DNA of 64,000 bases from Planctomycetia bacterium (GCA_005776885.1 SXOD01000011.1:49552-113551); one strand, 5' to 3'. Shown: positions 25,556-36,900, counted from the first letter of the stretch. Numbers and translations are program-made. The notes: generated by a model not told the origin, from the sequence alone.

Positions 25556-26980
25556 GTGTCAAAGTCTCCTGATCCAAACCTCAAGAGTGCCATCAATGGT
25601 TACTTGAGGCGTCACCACGCCGAGATCTGCAGGCACTGGTTTGATGACATCGACCCCGGCGAGATTGGCGGCGGTGTCCTCAACCTGGTGGTTCATGACC
25701 CCATCCAGCTGCGATACCTCCAGCGCAGCTGCGCCCAGCAGTTCACCGAGGCTGCGCAGAGCGTGACTGGTCGATTGCTGGCGATCAAGTTCGTCGGTGC
25801 CGAGGAACCGCCTCCGGGATCGGCCCCCTCGACGCCGATGCTGGACTCCAGTGCTCGCGCCGCGACGGCCACGCTGCCTCCCATCGAGCAGACGCTGCTC
25901 AGCCCCGACTACACCTTCGAGACGTTTGTCGTCGGGCCATGCAACCGGCTGGCCCACGCCGCCGCGCTTGCCGTCGGTGACCGGCCGGGCCGGACCTACA
26001 ACCCATTCTTCGTGCACGGGGGCGTTGGCCTCGGGAAGACCCACTTGCTGCAGGCGATCTGCCAGCGATTGCTGCGGCAGCGCGCCAGCACGGTCCTCTG
26101 CTACGTCAGCTGCGCCACATTTGCCGACCACTTCCACGAGGCGGTTCGGGCCGGGACCGTCGCTGATTTCCGCGGCAAGTTCCGCTCGGTCGATGTGCTG
26201 GTGGTGGATGACATCCACTTCCTTTCCAAGCGCGACCAGACGCAGGAGGAATTTTTCCACACCTTCAACGCGCTCTACCAAGCCGGCAAACAGCTTGTGC
26301 TTTCCTCTGACGCAGCCCCCTCTGACATCCCCGACCTGGAAAATCGGCTGGTGAGCAGGTTCAACTCCGGCCTCGTGGTCAGGATGGAGCGGCCTTGTTT
26401 CGAGACTCGCGTGAATATCGTCCGCACGAAGGCTGAACTGCACGGGATGGCCATGGATGACACGCTGGGCTCGTTCATCGCCACGCGGGTGGAGGGCAAT
26501 GTGCGTGAGCTTGAGGGCGCGCTGATGAAGATTCGCCTTATGGCGAGCGCCTCCGGGCAGCCGATCGGAATGGACCTCGTGCGGGAGTCGCTTCGAGACC
26601 ACGCGGCGGCGCCATCGGGCGAGAGCCAGCATTCGATCCAAGACATCACCGAGTCCGTTGTGCAGTTCTTCAATGTCCGGCTGACTGACATCCTGGGCAA
26701 GCGCCGGCACAAGAGCATTGCGCTTCCGCGGCAGGTGTCGATGTACCTCGCGCGCCGATTGACCAGGCTCAGCCTGGAGGAAATCGGCGGCTACTTCGGT
26801 GGGCGCGACCACAGCACGGTCTTGCACGCGATCCGGACTGTTGAGATCAAGCGACAGTCAGATGAGGCCCTCAGCCGAGGGATTGCCACGATCGAGCGGG
26901 CGCTTGGCGTCGAAGAGTCCGTGGCGACTTCCAGTCCCGATTCGTCTGGTGCGGGGCACCAGCTGGAGCGCGCCGGCTAG
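25556..26980 (+). CDS. dnaA: chromosomal replication initiator DnaA
   Basis: A 474-residue DnaA with all four domains. Domain I is about residues 1-80; a short Pro/Ser/Ala linker (domain II) covers 81-110; the AAA+ domain III has Walker A GGVGLGKT (155-162), Walker B VVDDIHF (216-222) and the sensor 2 region VEGNVRELEGAL. Domain IV has LSLEEIGGYFGGRDHSTVLHAI, the helix-turn-helix that binds DnaA boxes. It opens and melts the origin for replication. The start is GTG at 25556. No dnaN or gyrB follows; a MoxR operon begins 459 bases downstream after a non-coding region. Confidence 0.96.
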   Translation: MSKSPDPNLKSAINGYLRRHHAEICRHWFDDIDPGEIGGGVLNLVVHDPIQLRYLQRSCAQQFTEAAQSVTGRLLAIKFVGAEEPPPGSAPSTPMLDSSARAATATLPPIEQTLLSPDYTFETFVVGPCNRLAHAAALAVGDRPGRTYNPFFVHGGVGLGKTHLLQAICQRLLRQRASTVLCYVSCATFADHFHEAVRAGTVADFRGKFRSVDVLVVDDIHFLSKRDQTQEEFFHTFNALYQAGKQLVLSSDAAPSDIPDLENRLVSRFNSGLVVRMERPCFETRVNIVRTKAELHGMAMDDTLGSFIATRVEGNVRELEGALMKIRLMASASGQPIGMDLVRESLRDHAAAPSGESQHSIQDITESVVQFFNVRLTDILGKRRHKSIALPRQVSMYLARRLTRLSLEEIGGYFGGRDHSTVLHAIRTVEIKRQSDEALSRGIATIERALGVEESVATSSPDSSGAGHQLERAG

Positions 26981-27439
26981 GTGATGGGTGCATTGGGGTA
27001 TTTGTGGTCCGATAACACAACCTCAACCACGAGCGACTGCGAGAGTTTTTCGATCGACCCTGTCAGTTGGGGCGCTGACAACCTCTTGGGAACTTGATGC
27101 CTGCCTGTCATTGGATCTGTCGAGGGAGATGGCCTGGAAACCAGATGGCGATCCCCACGGGTGTCCCTGACGATCTCGACAGCCCGCCACCACGGTTACA
27201 GACAGGCGACTCCACAACGCCGAAACGGCGTAAGTGCCCCTAGGGGTTCGGCTTGTGCTGTTGTTTGTACTGCTCATCAACAGACTGTCAACCCTCTTAC
27301 TACGACTATGAATAGGTCTTTTATGTGATTGTGTCATTCACCCCGTCTCTCTTATGGTGGTTTCCGTTGCTCCACCAGGCCGATCGTGGAAACTCTCCCG
27401 CGCCAGGGTCCGAGAACGTGCAATTCCTAGACTCACGGG
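26981..27439. other. dnaA-moxR intergenic region, possible oriC or regulatory region
   Basis: A 459-base stretch with no convincing gene on either strand. Its right half (about 27250-27360) is visibly more AT-rich than the surroundings. It contains one TTATCGGAC element on the minus strand (27007-27015), an inverted repeat at 27214-27256 and a CCCCTAGGGG palindrome at 27237-27246. I looked for canonical DnaA boxes (TTATNCACA and its complement) and found none, so calling this oriC is only a hypothesis from its position next to dnaA. Confidence 0.4.
27214..27256. other. hairpin in the dnaA-moxR intergenic region
   Basis: ACAACGCCGAA (27214-27224) can pair with TTCGGCTTGT (27247-27256), giving a 10-bp stem with one bulged base around a loop that itself contains the palindrome CCCCTAGGGG. 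It may be a dnaA terminator, an mRNA leader structure of moxR or an origin element. Confidence 0.45.
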
Positions 27440-28498
27440 GTGAGCGCACTTCCTTTGTCGAGCACCAATCCCGTGGAGTCCGCAGCCGCCGTCGCCGAGG
27501 CCAGCCGGCGGCTCCGTGCCCAGTTGGAGAAAACCATCGTTGGCCAGCACGAGGTACTGGATCAACTGATGGTGGCCATGTTCACCGGTGGCCACGCGCT
27601 GTTGGAGGGAGTGCCGGGACTGGCCAAGACCCTCATCGTGTCGACGCTCGCGAAGTCGCTCTCGCTCAAGTTTGCACGGATCCAGTTCACGCCGGACCTC
27701 ATGCCGAGTGACGTGACGGGAACGGAAGTCATCCAGGAAGATCGAGCGAGCGGGCATCGCGAGCTTCGCTTCGTGCGAGGGCCCGTCTTTGCCAACGTCG
27801 TGTTGGCGGACGAGATCAACCGCACGCCACCCAAGACGCAGGCCGCGCTGCTTGAGGCGATGCAGGAAGGCCAGGTCACCAGCGGTGGCGAGGCACACGC
27901 CCTGCCCCGGCCGTTCGTCGTGCTGGCCACCCAGAACCCCATCGAGCAAGAGGGCACGTACCCATTGCCGGAGGCGCAGCTGGACCGGTTCATGTTCCTC
28001 ATCCGCATCGGCTACCCGACAGAGGCAGAGGAGATGGCGATCGTGCAGCGGACCACCGGCACGGCGCACGCCGAACCAGAGTCGATCCTGCAGGCGGAGG
28101 ACATCCTCGCCATCCAGCGATTGGTGCGCGAGGTGCCCATCGCCGACCACCTCGCCCGGTACGCCCTTCGCCTGGTGCGGGCGACGAGGCGGGAGGAGGG
28201 GGCGCCAAGAATCGTCCAGGACTACCTCTCGTGGGGCGCCGGTCCGCGGGCCAGCCAGTTCCTCGTGCTGGCCTCCAAGGCCCGGGCGCTCCTGGCCGGC
28301 GAGCGGCACGTGATGCCAGAACACCTCCACGCCGTTGCCTTGCCGGTGTTGCGGCACCGCATCCTCACCAACTTCAACGCACAGGCCGACGGCATCACAG
28401 CCGATGACGTGGTCCGCGAGCTGCTGAAGATCGTCCCGATGGATGCCTCCGACGCGGCAACATCGCGCACGCTTGACGGCGTCTCGACGGGTGCTTGA
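27440..28498 (+). CDS. MoxR-family AAA+ ATPase
   Basis: A 352-residue MoxR ATPase, a chaperone-like AAA+ protein that usually works with VWA-domain partners. Walker A is GVPGLAKT at residues 57-64; the MoxR-typical [17 protein letters not shown] and Walker [26 protein letters not shown] follow, then [22 protein letters not shown]. The start is GTG at 27440. It opens an eight-gene run; its stop shares one base with the DUF58 start (TGATG). Confidence 0.93.
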   Translation: MSALPLSSTNPVESAAAVAEASRRLRAQLEKTIVGQHEVLDQLMVAMFTGGHALLEGVPGLAKTLIVSTLAKSLSLKFARIQFTPDLMPSDVTGTEVIQEDRASGHRELRFVRGPVFANVVLADEINRTPPKTQAALLEAMQEGQVTSGGEAHALPRPFVVLATQNPIEQEGTYPLPEAQLDRFMFLIRIGYPTEAEEMAIVQRTTGTAHAEPESILQAEDILAIQRLVREVPIADHLARYALRLVRATRREEGAPRIVQDYLSWGAGPRASQFLVLASKARALLAGERHVMPEHLHAVALPVLRHRILTNFNAQADGITADDVVRELLKIVPMDASDAATSRTLDGVSTGA

Positions 28499-29457
28499 TG
28501 CGAGCCGAGGAGTACCTCGCCCCCGAGACGCTGGCGCAGCTTGCCCCGTTCGAGCTGCGCGCGAAGCGCATCGCCGAAGGCGTCATGAATGGCATGCACC
28601 GGTCGCCCGTGCAGGGGCCGGCGGTGGAGTTTGCGTCGCATCGACACTACGCAGCAGGTGACTCCGTTCGGCACCTGGACTGGAAGGTCTACGCGCGGAG
28701 CGACAAGCTCCACGTGAAGGAGTATCGGCAGGAGACCAACCTGGAAGTCATGGTGCTGGTGGATGCCTCCGGGAGCATGACGTACGGGACGCTTCCAGTG
28801 AAGTCAGGCTGGGGCGGCACCGACGCCACCCGGCAGCGCTCGGCCTGGACGAAGTATGACCACGCCTGCGCGTGCGCAGCGGCGATTTCGTTCCTCTGCC
28901 TGCACCAGCGTGACCGGGTGGGGCTTGGAATCGTTGGTCCCGACGGGCTCGTGGCCAATGCACGGCGGTCCAGCGCCAAGGATCAGTGGAGGACCATCGT
29001 TCGTCTCCTCGCGACACAGCCCGTGGCTGGCGTGGCGGGGATTGGGCGAGCGATTGACCAGGTCCTGGCGCAGCCGGGGGGACGAATGCTCTTTGCCATC
29101 GCCAGCGATTTCCTTGGTCCGACCGAGGAGTTGCGATCGGCGCTGGCGCTTCTCCGTCACCGTGGCCACGATGCCATGCTGCTGGGGATGCTGGACCGGC
29201 AGGAGATTCAGTTTGACCTGGATGTGGCGGCGCCCTTTGAGGGATTGGAGTCGGAGGGGCGGCTGGAGGCCGATGCCCGCGTCGTGCGCGAGGCGTACCT
29301 GGCCGAGCTGGCCTTGCACCAGGCGAGCGTCGACCGCATCGCCCGGACGTGCGGCTTTGACTGTCTGTGGTTTGACACGCACGAGAGCGTTGGCCCAGTG
29401 TTGGCTTCGCTGATCGCGCGCCGAGAAGCCATGACGCGTGGAAGGAAGCACGGATGA
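28498..29457 (+). CDS. DUF58 domain protein
   Basis: A 319-residue protein with the DUF58 signature GPAVEFASHRHYAAGDSVRHLDWKVYARSDKLHVKEYRQE and a following VWA-like fold with VLVDASGSM, which preserves a DxSxS metal-ion site. DUF58 proteins are the standard partners of MoxR ATPases. No transmembrane segment is seen, so it is probably cytoplasmic or peripheral. The ATG at 28498 overlaps the moxR stop; a TTG one codon earlier is possible. The stop overlaps the next start (ATGA). Confidence 0.9.
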   Translation: MRAEEYLAPETLAQLAPFELRAKRIAEGVMNGMHRSPVQGPAVEFASHRHYAAGDSVRHLDWKVYARSDKLHVKEYRQETNLEVMVLVDASGSMTYGTLPVKSGWGGTDATRQRSAWTKYDHACACAAAISFLCLHQRDRVGLGIVGPDGLVANARRSSAKDQWRTIVRLLATQPVAGVAGIGRAIDQVLAQPGGRMLFAIASDFLGPTEELRSALALLRHRGHDAMLLGMLDRQEIQFDLDVAAPFEGLESEGRLEADARVVREAYLAELALHQASVDRIARTCGFDCLWFDTHESVGPVLASLIARREAMTRGRKHG

Positions 29458-31718
29458 CCTTTGCGGCCCCGGTGCTGGCGTGGATGGCCGTCGGGGCGAT
29501 CGCCATCCCCATCATGATCCACCTGCTCATGCGTCGTCGACGCCAGCCGGTGGCGTGGGCGGCGATGGACCTCCTCCGCCGTGCCGTGCGGCGAAGCGCC
29601 AGGCGCAGCCGACTGGAGCAAATGATGCTCCTGGCCTCGCGCTGCCTGCTGGTGGCCGCGGCCGGGCTGGCCATCGCAGGGCCACGCTGGAACGAGGCGA
29701 ATGGACAGGGTGGCGGGCGCTCTCGCGACTTCATCATCGTGGTCGACCAGGGCGTGGCCTCGATGGCACTCACGGGTGAAGTGGCCGGTCAATCCATGCT
29801 CGACCGGTCCAAGGAGTGGGCGCTGCGATCGATCGACGGCTGGCAAGGCGGCGATCGCGCCGCGGTGATCGTCATGGCTGGCCGCGATGAAGGGCTGGCT
29901 GTCGTGTGGCCGCCAAGCGCGGACGCTTCGTCGGTGCGAGGGGTGATTGAATCACTGGAGTCGATCGACCTCGGGTCGCGACCACGTGCATCGCTGCGAC
30001 TGGTGGCGGATCAACTGGAAGAGGCCCGCGTGAGCGGGATGCTGGAGGGGCGTGTGCCAATCCTCCTGGTCGCCAGTGGGTGGACTCGCGGATCGCTTGA
30101 AGCGGAGGGAGATGCGGACGCCGCCGATGCGACCCGTGCGATGAAGCTTGTGGGCGACTTGGGAGGCCAGTCCACGGTGCTTGAACCATGGAATCCGCCA
30201 GCCCCCCGCGACGAGTCTGATCGTTGGGTCCTCCCCGTTCACGCCGAGCGCCAAGGTCCGCAGGCTGGTGCCGCCGCGCTGCGCGTGGACGCTGGGCGTC
30301 GCGGCCCCGCGCTTGGCAGCGAGAGCGTGACGGCGTCACTTCGAGTGCCAGAACGGAGCGGCGCACAGGGAGTCCAGTTGTCATTCGTGGGTGCCGCCAC
30401 GGAGGCGGGCGACAGCACCCGCCTGGCCGGTGCGCCGGTGCGGACAAACGAACTTGGCGTCCGAGCGTCCATCCCAGCGGATCAACAGCCGGCGGACGAC
30501 GACTCGTTTGCGGTCGTGGCCCTGGAATCGACCATGTCGGCGCTGGTTGTCGACAGACAGCGCTTTGACGCAGGCGGCCTGGAGGAGACACCGGCAAGCA
30601 CGTGGGTTGCCCGAGCGCTGGATCCCGAGGAGGATGGGACGATCGACGTGACCCGGGTGGACCCGACGTCGCTGGAGTCGGGTCCGCCGCCAACGGTCGA
30701 TGCCATCTTCGTGCTGCAGCCAGACCTGCTTGGTGCGGGCGCCTGGGCCCGCGTGGCCGACGCCATGCGCGCCGGCGCGACAGTGGCATTGACGCCACCC
30801 ACGAGCGGGCGGATGGATGCCTGGGCGGCGATGGCGGAGCGAGCCCTCGGCGCTGGGGTGCTTGAACCGTCCGCAGCATTCGAGTCCTTCGAGCCGGCAC
30901 ACCTGCTTGACGTCGTGCAGCCGGAGTCGACGGTGCTTGCGATGATCTCATCGGAGCTTGGCGACCTCGCGGCGCCTGTGGAGGTTCGGCGCCTCATGCG
31001 GATGGCCACGCCAGAGGGATCGGAGGTGGTGCTTCGACTGTCAGGTGGCGAGCCGCTGCTTGTTCGTGTGCAGCCCGACGGGAGTCGTGGCCACCTGCTC
31101 GTGCTGGGCATCCCGATCTCCACGGCGTGGAGCAACCTCCCCACCAAGCCGCTCATCGTGCCACTCTTGCAGGAGATTGTTCGGCAGGCCGTGGTGTCCC
31201 GGGCGGCAGCCTGGACCGCGACACTCGGCACGCAGCCACTCGCCGTTGTCCCCTGGACCAATGCGCGAAGGGTGCGGTCCGTCATGGGTCGCGGCGACGC
31301 CTTCGCGACCGGTGATTGGATGGCCGTCGAGGATGGCGGCCGCGTGGTCGGCGGCCTTGGCGCCGTCGGGTTGTATGAAGTGGTGGATGCCAGCGGCGAG
31401 ATCCTTGGCCACCTGGCCATGAATGCCGATTCGCGCCGAGCGAGCAATGAGGCCACCCCACGCGAGCGTGTCATCCCGGACATGACCGCCGAACCGGCGA
31501 CGGCCACGAACGTGCGGATGGGCCCCGCCTCGACAGGCGCCGACGATGGCCCAGCCGATGTGGCACGCCAGGATCAAGCGACCGACCAGGCGGGCTTTGG
31601 CGCTTCGTGGGCCTGGGTGCTCCTGGTGTTGTCGATCATCCTCTGGGGAGTGGAGGGTTGGCTGGCACGGATGGCCTCGCACGCCGGGAAGCTCTTGCCA
31701 GGGATGTGGCGAAGATGA
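29454..31718 (+). CDS. BatA-type membrane protein
   Basis: A 754-residue protein opening with the BatA N-terminal membrane domain (APVLAWMAVGAIAIPIMIHLLMRRRRQPVAWAAMDLL) and a second helix (LLVAAAGLAIAGPRW). A VWA-like domain follows, but its metal site is degenerate (VVDQGVAS where DxSxS is expected). The large remaining part is extracytoplasmic and beta-rich, and a transmembrane helix near 705-725 (SWAWVLLVLSIILWGVEGWLA) closes the protein. It probably displays a long periplasmic region and interacts with the neighbouring VWA protein. Both ends overlap neighbours by four bases. Confidence 0.82.
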   Translation: MTFAAPVLAWMAVGAIAIPIMIHLLMRRRRQPVAWAAMDLLRRAVRRSARRSRLEQMMLLASRCLLVAAAGLAIAGPRWNEANGQGGGRSRDFIIVVDQGVASMALTGEVAGQSMLDRSKEWALRSIDGWQGGDRAAVIVMAGRDEGLAVVWPPSADASSVRGVIESLESIDLGSRPRASLRLVADQLEEARVSGMLEGRVPILLVASGWTRGSLEAEGDADAADATRAMKLVGDLGGQSTVLEPWNPPAPRDESDRWVLPVHAERQGPQAGAAALRVDAGRRGPALGSESVTASLRVPERSGAQGVQLSFVGAATEAGDSTRLAGAPVRTNELGVRASIPADQQPADDDSFAVVALESTMSALVVDRQRFDAGGLEETPASTWVARALDPEEDGTIDVTRVDPTSLESGPPPTVDAIFVLQPDLLGAGAWARVADAMRAGATVALTPPTSGRMDAWAAMAERALGAGVLEPSAAFESFEPAHLLDVVQPESTVLAMISSELGDLAAPVEVRRLMRMATPEGSEVVLRLSGGEPLLVRVQPDGSRGHLLVLGIPISTAWSNLPTKPLIVPLLQEIVRQAVVSRAAAWTATLGTQPLAVVPWTNARRVRSVMGRGDAFATGDWMAVEDGGRVVGGLGAVGLYEVVDASGEILGHLAMNADSRRASNEATPRERVIPDMTAEPATATNVRMGPASTGADDGPADVARQDQATDQAGFGASWAWVLLVLSIILWGVEGWLARMASHAGKLLPGMWRR

Positions 31719-33988
31719 GCGGCTTGGATGAGGTGGGCGGGGTAGTCACTCGAATCGGCTTCGACCACCAGCTCCCGGGCTGGGCGTGGTTGCTTGTGCT
31801 CCTGGTGATCGCTGCGGCGTGCGCCTCGGTCTACGTTCGACAACAGGCACCACTCAAGTGGAGGGCGGTGCTTGCGGCGGTGCGCGGGATGGTCGCCCTC
31901 CTCCTCGTGGTACTGCTCCTCGGACCGCGACACGAGGCGGTGACGCAAGACCAGGTGCGAGACGTGGTGGTCGTGTTGGTGGATCGATCCGCCAGCCTCA
32001 CCATTGCCGACGTCGCGGGGCCGGGAGAGTCGCGAGCGACTCGGGACGCACAGGCGCGATCGGTGATGGGTGCAGCTGGTGCCGGGCAGGGTGTTCCGTG
32101 GTGGCAGTCGATCCAGGCCAGTCGCGAACTCATGGCACTTCGGTTTGACGGGTCAGTCGCCCCGCTTGACCTTGACGCCACGCTGCCGGATCCTGACGGA
32201 CGCCGGACCGACATCTCGGCGGCGCTCACCGAGGCCATGCGGCGAACCGCGGGCCGTCCCGTGGCTGGAATCGTCCTCATCAGCGATGGCCGGACCGAGT
32301 CACCCGTGTCTCGCCGGGTCATCCGGGAGCTTGAGCAGCGCGGCATCGCCGTCTTTGCGGTGCCGCTCGGCTCCGCGACGATGGCGAGCGACTTGGAGGT
32401 GCTTGACGTGGATGCGCCGCGCCGCGCCTACGTCCGCGACACGGTGCCGGTGCGTGTTGAAGTGCGCAGCAATGGCGAGACCCCTCGCACCCCGGTGATC
32501 GTGCGACTCCTGGAGGCGGACGGCACCACGTTGGTGGACGAGACGACAGTCGAGCCGTCGGCGTGGGTCGATGGACGCGCGGAAACCATGATGGTGGCCC
32601 AGTCGGGTGACCCAGGCGATCGTCGCTTCCGCGTCATGGTCGATGCCGGTGAAGGCGACCTGGTCGTGGAGAACAATTCGCGCGACGTCGACGTTTCGTT
32701 TGCGGATGAGCCACTGCGCGTGCTGTACCTGGAGGGCTACCCACGATGGGAGTATCGCTACCTCAAGAACCTGCTCGTGCGCGAGGAGACCATCGAGAGC
32801 AGCGTCATGTTGGTGTCGGCAGACCTCGATTTCGCGCAGGAGGGGAACATGCCCCTCGCGCGAATGCCACAGACGGACGAGGAGTTCTCGCAGTTTGACC
32901 TCTTCATCATCGGTGACGTGCCAGGCACGTTCCTGTCTCCCACGCAGGTGGAGGCGCTCCGACGCTCGGTCGGCGAACGCGGAGCCGGCCTCCTGTGGAT
33001 GGGTGGCGAGCGAGCGACCCCGACGTCATGGAGGGGAACGGCGATCGAGGACTTGCTCCCCTTCCGCAACGCGGAGGTCCGGGGCGAGGCAGGATCATGG
33101 AGCATCCAGCCGACCAGGGCCGCTGAACGCCTTGGCGTGCTCAGGTTGGACGAGCGTGGTGGGTGGCCCCAGGCACTGGCCCATCCGGCCCAACGGTGGG
33201 CACGTGTCGCGTGGCGCCAGGCGATGCCACTCGCCAACCTCAAGAGCGCCGTGGAAGTCCTGGCCCAGGCCATCCCGCTGGATGGGCATGAGCCGATGGC
33301 CATCGTGACCTTGATGCGATTTGGGGCTGGTGAAGTGATCTACGTCGGCACGGATGAGACGTGGCGATGGCGTCACGGCATCGGCGAGACGCTGCAGGAA
33401 CGATTCTGGGTGCAGTTGGTGCGTCAGTTGGCCAGGACCAGCTTGGCTGCTCGCGGGTCCGCGGCCACCGTCGAGCTTGAACCAGTCCCCGCCTTGCTGG
33501 ATCGACCCTGCACCATCCGGGTGCAACTGCGCGACTCACGACGCGACCCAGCCGAGCTTGAGCCCCTGTCGGTCACCACGATGGACCCAGCAGGTGAGCG
33601 ACGGGTCGTGCCACTGACACGCCAGGGTTCCAGTGGGCTGTTCAGTGGTTCATTCGAGCCAACGACCGCGGGTTCCTGGTCAATCGTGCTGGATGATCCG
33701 CGGCTTGGCGATCGGGTGGAGACAATGGTGCCAGTGGAACGAGTCGATGACGAACTGGCCAACCCGGCAGCCGACCATGCGTCGCTCGCGTCGCTCGCGA
33801 AGGGAACTGGCGGGGCAATGGTGAACCCGGAGGTGATCGACACGTTGCCATCACTGCTCCCCGACCGCAGCGTCCGGTCCGAGCGGGTGGTGGCCACGCC
33901 CTTGTGGCACGTGTGGTGGGTCTTGGTGGCCCTGCTCTCCCTGCTGGGCGTGGAGTGGGTCACGAGGAAGGCGATGCGACTTGCGTAG
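31715..33988 (+). CDS. VWA / glutamine-amidotransferase-like membrane protein
   Basis: A 757-residue protein with two N-terminal transmembrane helices (about 18-35 and 48-68), a VWA domain with an intact metal site (VLVDRSAS; then GIVLISDGRTES), a class I amidotransferase-like domain (PLRVLYLEGYPRWEYRYLKNLL...FDLFIIGDVPG...GLLWMGG) that lacks an obvious catalytic Cys, and a C-terminal helix (WHVWWVLVALLSLLGVEW). This layout is common in planctomycete MoxR clusters. The start at 31715 overlaps the preceding stop (ATGA); the stop overlaps the next gene by eight bases. Confidence 0.85.
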   Translation: MSGLDEVGGVVTRIGFDHQLPGWAWLLVLLVIAAACASVYVRQQAPLKWRAVLAAVRGMVALLLVVLLLGPRHEAVTQDQVRDVVVVLVDRSASLTIADVAGPGESRATRDAQARSVMGAAGAGQGVPWWQSIQASRELMALRFDGSVAPLDLDATLPDPDGRRTDISAALTEAMRRTAGRPVAGIVLISDGRTESPVSRRVIRELEQRGIAVFAVPLGSATMASDLEVLDVDAPRRAYVRDTVPVRVEVRSNGETPRTPVIVRLLEADGTTLVDETTVEPSAWVDGRAETMMVAQSGDPGDRRFRVMVDAGEGDLVVENNSRDVDVSFADEPLRVLYLEGYPRWEYRYLKNLLVREETIESSVMLVSADLDFAQEGNMPLARMPQTDEEFSQFDLFIIGDVPGTFLSPTQVEALRRSVGERGAGLLWMGGERATPTSWRGTAIEDLLPFRNAEVRGEAGSWSIQPTRAAERLGVLRLDERGGWPQALAHPAQRWARVAWRQAMPLANLKSAVEVLAQAIPLDGHEPMAIVTLMRFGAGEVIYVGTDETWRWRHGIGETLQERFWVQLVRQLARTSLAARGSAATVELEPVPALLDRPCTIRVQLRDSRRDPAELEPLSVTTMDPAGERRVVPLTRQGSSGLFSGSFEPTTAGSWSIVLDDPRLGDRVETMVPVERVDDELANPAADHASLASLAKGTGGAMVNPEVIDTLPSLLPDRSVRSERVVATPLWHVWWVLVALLSLLGVEWVTRKAMRLA

Positions 33989-36900
33989 CCGAGGTCCCAT
34001 CCAGGGAACGGTGCGCGAGGTGCGCACCAGGGTCCGTGCGGCATTGATCGTGGAGCGGGCGCTCTCGGTGGGCGCCTGGTTCGTGGCGGCGGGCGTGGCC
34101 CTGATGGCACTGGACTGGCTGTTGGTCCTGCCGTCACTCTTCCGGGTGATTGACTTCATCATTGGCGTGGCGGCACTCTTCACCTGTGTTCATTGCCTCA
34201 TCGTGCCCGCAACGCAGTTCCGGCCGCGGCTGGTGGACATCGCACGCCGGATCGAGCGTGCCGTGCCTTCGACGCGGGGAAGGCTGGCGTCAGCACTTGA
34301 GTTCGAGATCACCCGTGTGGCTTCACCGTTTGCAGAGAGTGTCCAGCAAGCCGTCATGCCGGCGCTCAGGGAGGCCAGGCACGCCAGGGTCGTGGATCGA
34401 CATGTGCTCGGTCGCCACGCCAAATGGGCGGCGCTGGCGTTGGCCGTGGCGGCGTTGCCTTGGCTGGTCGATCGGCAACTCGCTTCGATTGGGACCCAGC
34501 GGCTCCTGCAACCCTGGTCATCGGCGCGGTGGCCAGCCTCCACCAATGTCGAGTCACTGGTGGAAATGACTCACGCCGCGCGCGGCATGGCCGTCCGGCT
34601 CCGCGCCGCACTGACGAAGGGCGACCCAGCCACCACCGACGTGCTGATCCAATGGAGGCTCCTCGCTGTCGATGGCAGCTGGACAACCCGTGAGGCCATC
34701 GCGCCACGCCAGCCAGATGGCACCTATGAGTTCCTCCTGGAGCCAGGGTTGGCTGAACGGGTGGACTTCACGTTCAGCACGCACGACGCGGAATCCCTGG
34801 AGCAGGTGGTTCGGTTTGTCGATCCACCGACCGTGCGCTTGGTCCAACTCACCGTGCAGCCCCCGGCCTACGCGTCTGCGGTGCGGGATGTCGTGTCCAC
34901 GGAATCGACCATCGACGCCGTGGTTGACGGTGTCGTGGTGCGGGCTGATCCGGCGTTGGAGGGTTCTCGCATCGACGTCACGCTCTGGATTGCCAACGCA
35001 CCGCCTTGCCCGTCGGACAGTGCCAATGAGGCAGACTTCGCAGCGTGGGTGTCGAGACAGTGGCGACCTGGCGGCGGTGCCGCCGAACCAGCCGCGGCGA
35101 TGTCGGTGGCGTGCGAGGGCGACCACTGGAAACTGTCATGGAATGTCCTCGGCAACGATTTCCTGGACGTGACACCGACCGACCAGCGTGGACTCAGTGC
35201 ACCATCCGCGCTTCGTGTGGTGGTTGATGCCATCCCAGACGAACGGCCGTCGGCCACGATGGAGGAGCCGGCGCAGGATGAGCGAGTGGTTGGGCAGGCC
35301 GACGTGAACATTGTGGGCCAGCTGGCGGATGATGTTGGCCTGGTGTGGGGCGCGGTGGAGGTGGAACGCATTCGTGTGGGAGAAGGCCAGACCCAGGTGG
35401 TGTCGATCCGGGAGGCCATTCAGGGGACCGCCGCCGAATTCAAGCAGCACCTTTCACTGTCGGCGGTGGACGGCGGTTGCGTGGCGGGTGACCAACTTGA
35501 AGTTCGGGTGCTCGCCCAGGACCTCGCGGGTGAGGCACTGGGCCATCCCCCTGTCTCCAGCGTCGTGCGACGACTGCGGGTCGTGTCGCGCGCCCAGTTT
35601 GAGCAAGATGTCGCGTCGGCGGCCCAGGCCATCCGGAGCCAGGTCGTTCGCGCGGATGGCCGGCAGGAGGAAGTGGAACGCGCCAGCGCCACCGATCGGC
35701 GTGCCATCGCACAGCAAGTGGAAGTTGGTGACCGCATCGCGGCCGCCCGTGATGCCGCCCGGCAGCTGGTGGATCGACTGGGGCGGAATGGACTGGAGGG
35801 TGAATCACTCTCGCAGGCGGCGCGGGAAGCAGCCGCGCAACTGGAACAGGCCGCGACGGAAGCCGGGCACGCGCGTGAGGCGATGCAGCGTGCCGGCGAG
35901 GAAGGGGACGCGGGCGACGAGGCTGGCGCCGAAGCGGCGTCCAATGAGGCGCGCGAGGCGCAGCGATCCGTGCGCGACGCCCTGGCCACGGCGGCAGGAC
36001 TCTTGGAGCGGGACGATGACCTCTGGTCCCTGCGTCGCGACATGGAGCGAATTGAGGAGCGCCTTGATGCCGCACAGGCGGCGCGCGAGGCCCTGTCGCC
36101 CGAGAGCGCAGGCAAGCGAGCGGAGGAACTGGGGGCTCGCGATCGTGACCGGTCCCAGCAGGCTGCGCGCGAGACGGAGCAGGCCACCGACCAAGCCCGC
36201 GACGTGCTTGACGAGCTTCGGCAGCGGGCGGATGCCATGGCGCAATCCAACCCAGAGCGGGCGCAAGCCATGCGCGACGCCGCGCAGCGGGCGGAACGGG
36301 CGGGGTTGACGGAGTCACTCGAGCAAAGTGCCGAGGCGTCGAGGCAGAACCAGCAAGACCAGGCGCAGCAGTCGGCTGATGCCGCGAGGGCCGCGCTTGG
36401 GCAAATGGAAGAGGCGCTGGAGCAGGAAGAAAAACTCCAGCTCGAGTCGCTCCGGCGAAAGCTGGCCAGCCTGGTGGAGCGGCTCACGGCGTTGGTGGCA
36501 CAGAGCACACAGCTCGCGGAGGCCGCCGCTGGGCCGGCGGCTGCACGCGACGTGGCCGACGGGATCATCACGCTCTTCCACAACACGGGTGCGGCCCAGG
36601 ATGAGGCTGGGGCGCTGGGGCCTGATGGCCTGTCGATGGTGAAGTCCATCTCACGCGCGTCCGAGCAACAATCGACCGCCGCCACCATGCTCCGGGCCTC
36701 GACGGCGGATCGCGCCGCTGCCGCCGAAGCGATGGGTCGATCCACACTCGCCCTGCAAGAGGCGCTGGACGTTGCCACGGCGCGCGAGGCACAGGCGGAG
36801 CAACAACAGCAGCAACAACGGCTCAAGGCCCTGCGAGGCAAGTACCTGGCCTTGCTGCCAGAGCAAGAAGCCGTGGTCCAGGGGGTGGTGGCCGCTCGGG

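Noticed and set aside
26981..27439. Canonical DnaA boxes
   Set aside because: No TTATNCACA or complement was found by reading both strands; only the non-canonical TTATCGGAC element is present.
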